Shown piece by piece: positions 5,396 through 7,451 of a stretch of DNA of 7,451 nucleotides. Under the pieces are notes generated by a model. The model was not told where the DNA came from. It did not search any database and saw only the letters and a program-made list of their open reading frames with translations. This DNA is from Verrucomicrobiales bacterium (GTDB taxonomy: Bacteria > Verrucomicrobiota > Verrucomicrobiia > Limisphaerales > UBA1096), in contig JAPPPH010000399.1 of the NCBI GenBank assembly GCA_028817635.1, positions 1 through 7,451 of the forward strand, written 5' to 3'. The translations under genes and the position numbers were made by a program. The stretch's first letter is position 1, and each line of letters begins with the position of its first letter.

Positions 5396-5412
5396 CCTCT
5401 CGGCGTTCGCAC

Positions 5413-6033
5413 ATGAAAAATCGATTCTCCCTCCGACTCATCCTCGGGCTGTTCCTCGTGGCCGGCGTTGCCGCGCACGCGGCCGATGCCAAATTCCAGC
5501 CACTCTTCCACGGCACAAATCTCAAAGGCTGGGAACCCACCCCGGGCGGCAAATGGGAGGTGAAAAACGGCGTCATCGTCGGCACCAGCCCGAAAAGCGA
5601 ACGCCGCCACGGCATCCTGCTCACCAAGAAGCGATTCAAGGACTTCGTGGTGAAAGCCAAGTTTCGCGTGATCCACGGAGACAGCGGATTTTACTTCCGA
5701 GTCGACCGCGTGAAGAGCGGCGTCAGCGTCCACGGCTTTCAGGTTGAGATCGATGAAACCGACGAAACCGGCGGCCTGTACGAGACCGGCGGCCGGGGCT
5801 GGGTTCACCAACCGACCGCCGAGGTGGCAAAAAAACGCGCCTACAAAAAAGGCGAGTGGTCCGACCTCGAGTTGACTGCCAAGGGCGGTGACATCACCGT
5901 GAAAATCAACGGCGTCGTCTCCACTAAGCTGACCAATGACAAGAGCCGCAAAGAAGGCCACATCGGCCTGCAACTCCACGGCGGCCAAGTCATGCACGTC
6001 GAGTACAAGGACATCCAACTAAAGTCTCTCTAA
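5413..6033 (+). CDS. Secreted DUF1080 family protein (3-keto-disaccharide hydrolase domain)
   Basis: The 206-residue protein begins with a Sec signal peptide (MKNRFSLRLILGLFLVAGVA), with a likely cut near AHA-A at 23-24. The rest is one DUF1080 domain, a concanavalin-like beta sandwich. The typical opening FQPLFHGTNLKGWEP (28-42) is followed by KWEVKNGVIVG (47-57), FKDFVVKAKFRV (75-86) and DSGFYFRV (90-97). The late motifs are HGFQVEID (107-114), EWSDLELTAKGGDITVKING (148-167) and EGHIGLQLHGG (181-191). Some family members cleave 3-keto-glycosides in the periplasm; this one's substrate is unknown. The gene starts 17 bases after the LptF/G-like gene, and there is no strong Shine-Dalgarno. Its TAA stop (6031-6033) is followed within nine bases by a palindrome copy. 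Confidence 0.93.
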   Translation: MKNRFSLRLILGLFLVAGVAAHAADAKFQPLFHGTNLKGWEPTPGGKWEVKNGVIVGTSPKSERRHGILLTKKRFKDFVVKAKFRVIHGDSGFYFRVDRVKSGVSVHGFQVEIDETDETGGLYETGGRGWVHQPTAEVAKKRAYKKGEWSDLELTAKGGDITVKINGVVSTKLTNDKSRKEGHIGLQLHGGQVMHVEYKDIQLKSL

Positions 6034-6036
6034 AAA

Positions 6037-6054
6037 CCAAGCGCTTGGCCAAGC
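6037..6054. repeat. Palindrome copy 6, overlapping CCAAGCGCTTGG and CGCTTGGCCAAGC
   Basis: Two interlocked palindromes share CGCTTGG: CCAAGCGCTTGG (6037-6048) and GCTTGGCCAAGC (6043-6054). They lie just behind the DUF1080 stop codon. Confidence 0.8.
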
Positions 6055-6068
6055 ACGGTTAAATGATT

Positions 6069-6199
6069 CCTTCTCCCTCTTGAGGGAGAAGGTGGCCGAA
6101 GGCCGGATGAGGGTGAATGGTTGATTTCTGGATAATCGACCTGCCGGGAAAACCAATCACCCCCTCACCTTTATCCTCTCCCCCACGGGGGTGAGGATA
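6069..6199. repeat. Composite palindromic intergenic repeat (REP/BIME- or MITE-like)
   Basis: The convergent gap between the DUF1080 gene and the toxin is filled by nested inverted repeats. CCTTCTCCCTC/GAGGGAGAAGG (6069-6092) is a perfect 11-bp stem. GGCC-GAA-GGCC (6094-6104) is a small hairpin. GGATGAGGGTGA (6105-6116) faces TCACC..CCTCACCTTTATCC (about 6157-6176), and GGTT faces AACC inside it. TATCCTC-T-CCCCC/GGGGG-T-GAGGATA (6172-6199) closes the right side. CTC-rich palindromes of this look are common dispersed intergenic repeats. The element could also act as a bidirectional transcription stop by its stems, although no clear T-tract follows. Confidence 0.7.
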
Positions 6200-6222
6200 G
6201 ATTCTTGCCGATTAGGCACGTA

Positions 6223-6240
6223 CCGACTTATCGAAGTCGG
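6223..6240. repeat. 7-bp hairpin over the toxin stop codon
   Basis: CCGACTT-ATCG-AAGTCGG is a perfect stem that spans the last codons and stop of the toxin gene. No T-run follows on the minus strand, so a terminator function is only possible. Confidence 0.45.
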
Positions 6241-6524
6241 GTTATCCACTTATCCGGTTTTTGGCTCAGATGAAAGACAGCCCAGATGGTGACCGAATCG
6301 ACATGGTGGGTGTAGTAAATCCCAAACGGAAATCGGCGAACCAAATAACGCCGGATGTTTTTCCGCAGGGCTCTCCATGTACGCGGGTTCGCGCGGATGG
6401 CCAAAATTCCCTCGTCGATTGCAGTGATAAAATCTTCCGCAAGTCGAGGGTCAATCTTCCGATAGAACTGGATGGCCTCGACAAAATCCCGCTGGGCATC
6501 GGGATGAAAACCGTAGCCGATCAT
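6228..6524 (-). CDS. ParE/RelE-type toxin of a type II toxin-antitoxin pair
   Basis: The 98-residue basic protein has the RelE/ParE fold pattern. It has an N-terminal strand and helix (FHPDAQRDFVEAIQFYRKI), a second helix (LAEDFITAIDEGILAIRANP), then the conserved RRYLVRRFPFGIYYT strands and a C-terminal VTIWAVFHLSQKPDKWITRLR. RelE relatives cut mRNA on the ribosome and ParE relatives inhibit gyrase; eye inspection cannot decide, though the YRKIDPRLAEDF start is common among ParE-annotated proteins. The ATG (6522-6524) overlaps the antitoxin's TGA as ATGA, so translation is coupled. The gene is complete, and the AT-richer composition and repeat-rich left flank fit acquisition by transfer. Confidence 0.88.
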   Translation of the reverse strand: MIGYGFHPDAQRDFVEAIQFYRKIDPRLAEDFITAIDEGILAIRANPRTWRALRKNIRRYLVRRFPFGIYYTHHVDSVTIWAVFHLSQKPDKWITRLR

Positions 6525-6754
6525 TGCCGGCTCAACTTCCGGGCTTGAGCCATGACATCATCACCCGGAATCAAGTTGACATTCCCGGAATCATGTTGTT
6601 GCGCCCGGCGTTCGACCTCGTCCAGTTGAACGGACTCAATGTTGGGATCCATGTCGGCTCCGATGCTGGCGACGATTTTTTCCGCCAAGTTAGCCCGCTC
6701 GATCGAGGTTAAAGCCAATGCCGCATCCAAAACCTTTTCAGCCTTTGCCGTCAT
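6521..6754 (-). CDS. Antitoxin of the addiction-module component family
   Basis: The 77-residue protein starts at ATG 6752-6754 (MTAKAEKVLDAALALTSIERANLAEKIVASI). This is the typical N-terminus of the short putative addiction-module component family (Unstab_antitox, PF09720), which is paired with RelE/ParE toxins. The C-terminal part (about 40-77: LDEVERRAQQHDSGNV, then LIPGDDVMAQARKL) is the presumed toxin-binding segment, with the conserved E-x-x-x-R and P-G-x-x-V features. A GTG at 6803-6805 would add 17 residues without family character. No strong Shine-Dalgarno precedes the ATG. It lies upstream of its toxin with a 4-base overlap; such antitoxins usually repress their own operon together with the toxin. 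Confidence 0.85.
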   Translation of the reverse strand: MTAKAEKVLDAALALTSIERANLAEKIVASIGADMDPNIESVQLDEVERRAQQHDSGNVNLIPGDDVMAQARKLSRQ

Positions 6755-6870
6755 AACGAGCGAAAATTGCCATGCTAGGGATGATCGCGCCACCCCATTT
6801 TGCACGGATGTATCAACTTCCTGCTACGTCAATCCACGGTCGTCTTGACGCCGACGGACTCGAGGAATTT

Positions 6871-7451
6871 CTAGATTTCCTGATAAATCTCGGTGAGTTC
6901 CTCGGGATTGAAGTCTCCGTGTTTCTTGCCATTGACTAAATGCAACTTTTCATCGACTCCAACTTCCCGAAGTTTACCGTGCAACTTTATAGCCTGCTTA
7001 ACCGGCACCCAAGTGTCTTCGGTGCCATGAATGGTTATAATGGGGATTCCTCCTTCACGCACGTAATTGACCGGAGAAAGTGTCCGTGCGTATTCGTCTA
7101 CATCGACATTTTCGCCGAACCACTTAATCGGGGGTGGGTTGATCGAAAAATCCGTGACCCCGTACCAATTGACGATTGCCGCTGCCTTTTTGTGATTGCC
7201 AATTGTTAATGCTCCGCCGCAAAGCCGGTCTCCATTTCGAAGCAAACCTGTTAACAGCGCAAGGTGACCTCCGGAGGAACCTCCGCTCAGAACAATTCGA
7301 TCTCTGTCTATGTCATACTTGTTGGCGTTTTCATGAACCCAATCGAGCGCATGCAAACAATCCTCCACGGCGGCCGGAGCTTTGCCGTCTTTTGCCAACC
7401 GATAATTTATATTGATTACAACCCAGTCTCGAAACATATACGGTAATAGGT
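6871..7451 (-). CDS. Alpha/beta-hydrolase (esterase/lipase-like), 5' end outside window, stops at in-frame TAG
   Basis: The frame is open through the right window edge (LLPYMFRDWVVININYRLA), so the start and the oxyanion HGGGW loop lie outside. The visible parts are the NYRL strand, the nucleophile elbow SGGSSGGHLALL (GxSxG, Ser codon about 7273-7275), IPIITIHGTEDTWVP with the catalytic Asp, and NGKKHGDF with the catalytic His. This order matches secreted or cytoplasmic carboxylesterases of the BD-FAE/Aes type, which split ester bonds in polysaccharide side groups or small esters. The reading frame ends at TAG 6871-6873 after EIYQEI. Thirteen further codons (KFLESVGVKTTVD) then follow before TGA at 6829-6831; they read like the usual last helix, so the gene may be slightly truncated. 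All three triad residues are kept. Confidence 0.87.
   Translation of the reverse strand, partial: LLPYMFRDWVVININYRLAKDGKAPAAVEDCLHALDWVHENANKYDIDRDRIVLSGGSSGGHLALLTGLLRNGDRLCGGALTIGNHKKAAAIVNWYGVTDFSINPPPIKWFGENVDVDEYARTLSPVNYVREGGIPIITIHGTEDTWVPVKQAIKLHGKLREVGVDEKLHLVNGKKHGDFNPEELTEIYQEI

Noticed and set aside
6806..6870. A possible gene or promoter between antitoxin and esterase
   Set aside because: Nothing beyond the esterase's readthrough codons and a short gap; no convincing promoter pair seen.

Overview
The window looks like a chromosomal segment of a Gram-negative bacterium. The evidence is an LptF/LptG-type permease and several Sec signal peptides. A DUF1080 (3-keto-disaccharide hydrolase-type) secreted protein, an SRD5A-like membrane reductase, a CPXCG zinc-ribbon protein and ankyrin repeats together suggest the Verrucomicrobiota/Planctomycetota neighbourhood. 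That placement is inference from gene content only.

Layout. Bases 1-529 (+) hold the 3' end of an ankyrin-repeat gene, followed by a 57-residue CPXCG-type cysteine-rich protein that appears to start at CTG. Bases 530-794 carry no gene. They contain a small repeat/hairpin and a 3' tRNA fragment (T arm, 3' acceptor strand and CCA) with no matching 5' half. The fragment sits where an AT-richer left flank meets a GC-rich block, so it is a candidate integration scar. Bases 795-3283 are all on the minus strand. Read in transcription order they are: a coiled-coil single-pass membrane protein, a second single-pass membrane protein, a 38-residue membrane peptide, an O6-alkylguanine-DNA alkyltransferase, and a secreted repeat protein broken by two in-frame stop codons. 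The first four are tightly packed, two of the junctions overlapping, and look like one operon.

A 92-base divergent intergenic region separates this from a plus-strand set at 3376-6033: a 5-alpha-reductase-like membrane enzyme, an LptF/LptG-family permease and a secreted DUF1080 protein. A composite palindromic (REP/BIME-like) element follows at 6069-6199. The right end (6228-7451, minus strand, visibly AT-richer) holds a ParE/RelE-type toxin with its antitoxin and the 3' part of an alpha/beta-hydrolase gene that stops at an in-frame TAG just before a plausible natural C-terminus.

The most striking unexplained pattern is a recurring perfect palindrome. The 10-mer core CTTGGCCAAG occurs six times exactly, and five of those copies begin CGCTTGGCCAAG. 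Copies lie both inside genes, in different reading frames, and just behind stop codons. The other main candidate for undescribed biology is the three-protein membrane/coiled-coil operon coupled to the alkyltransferase gene.
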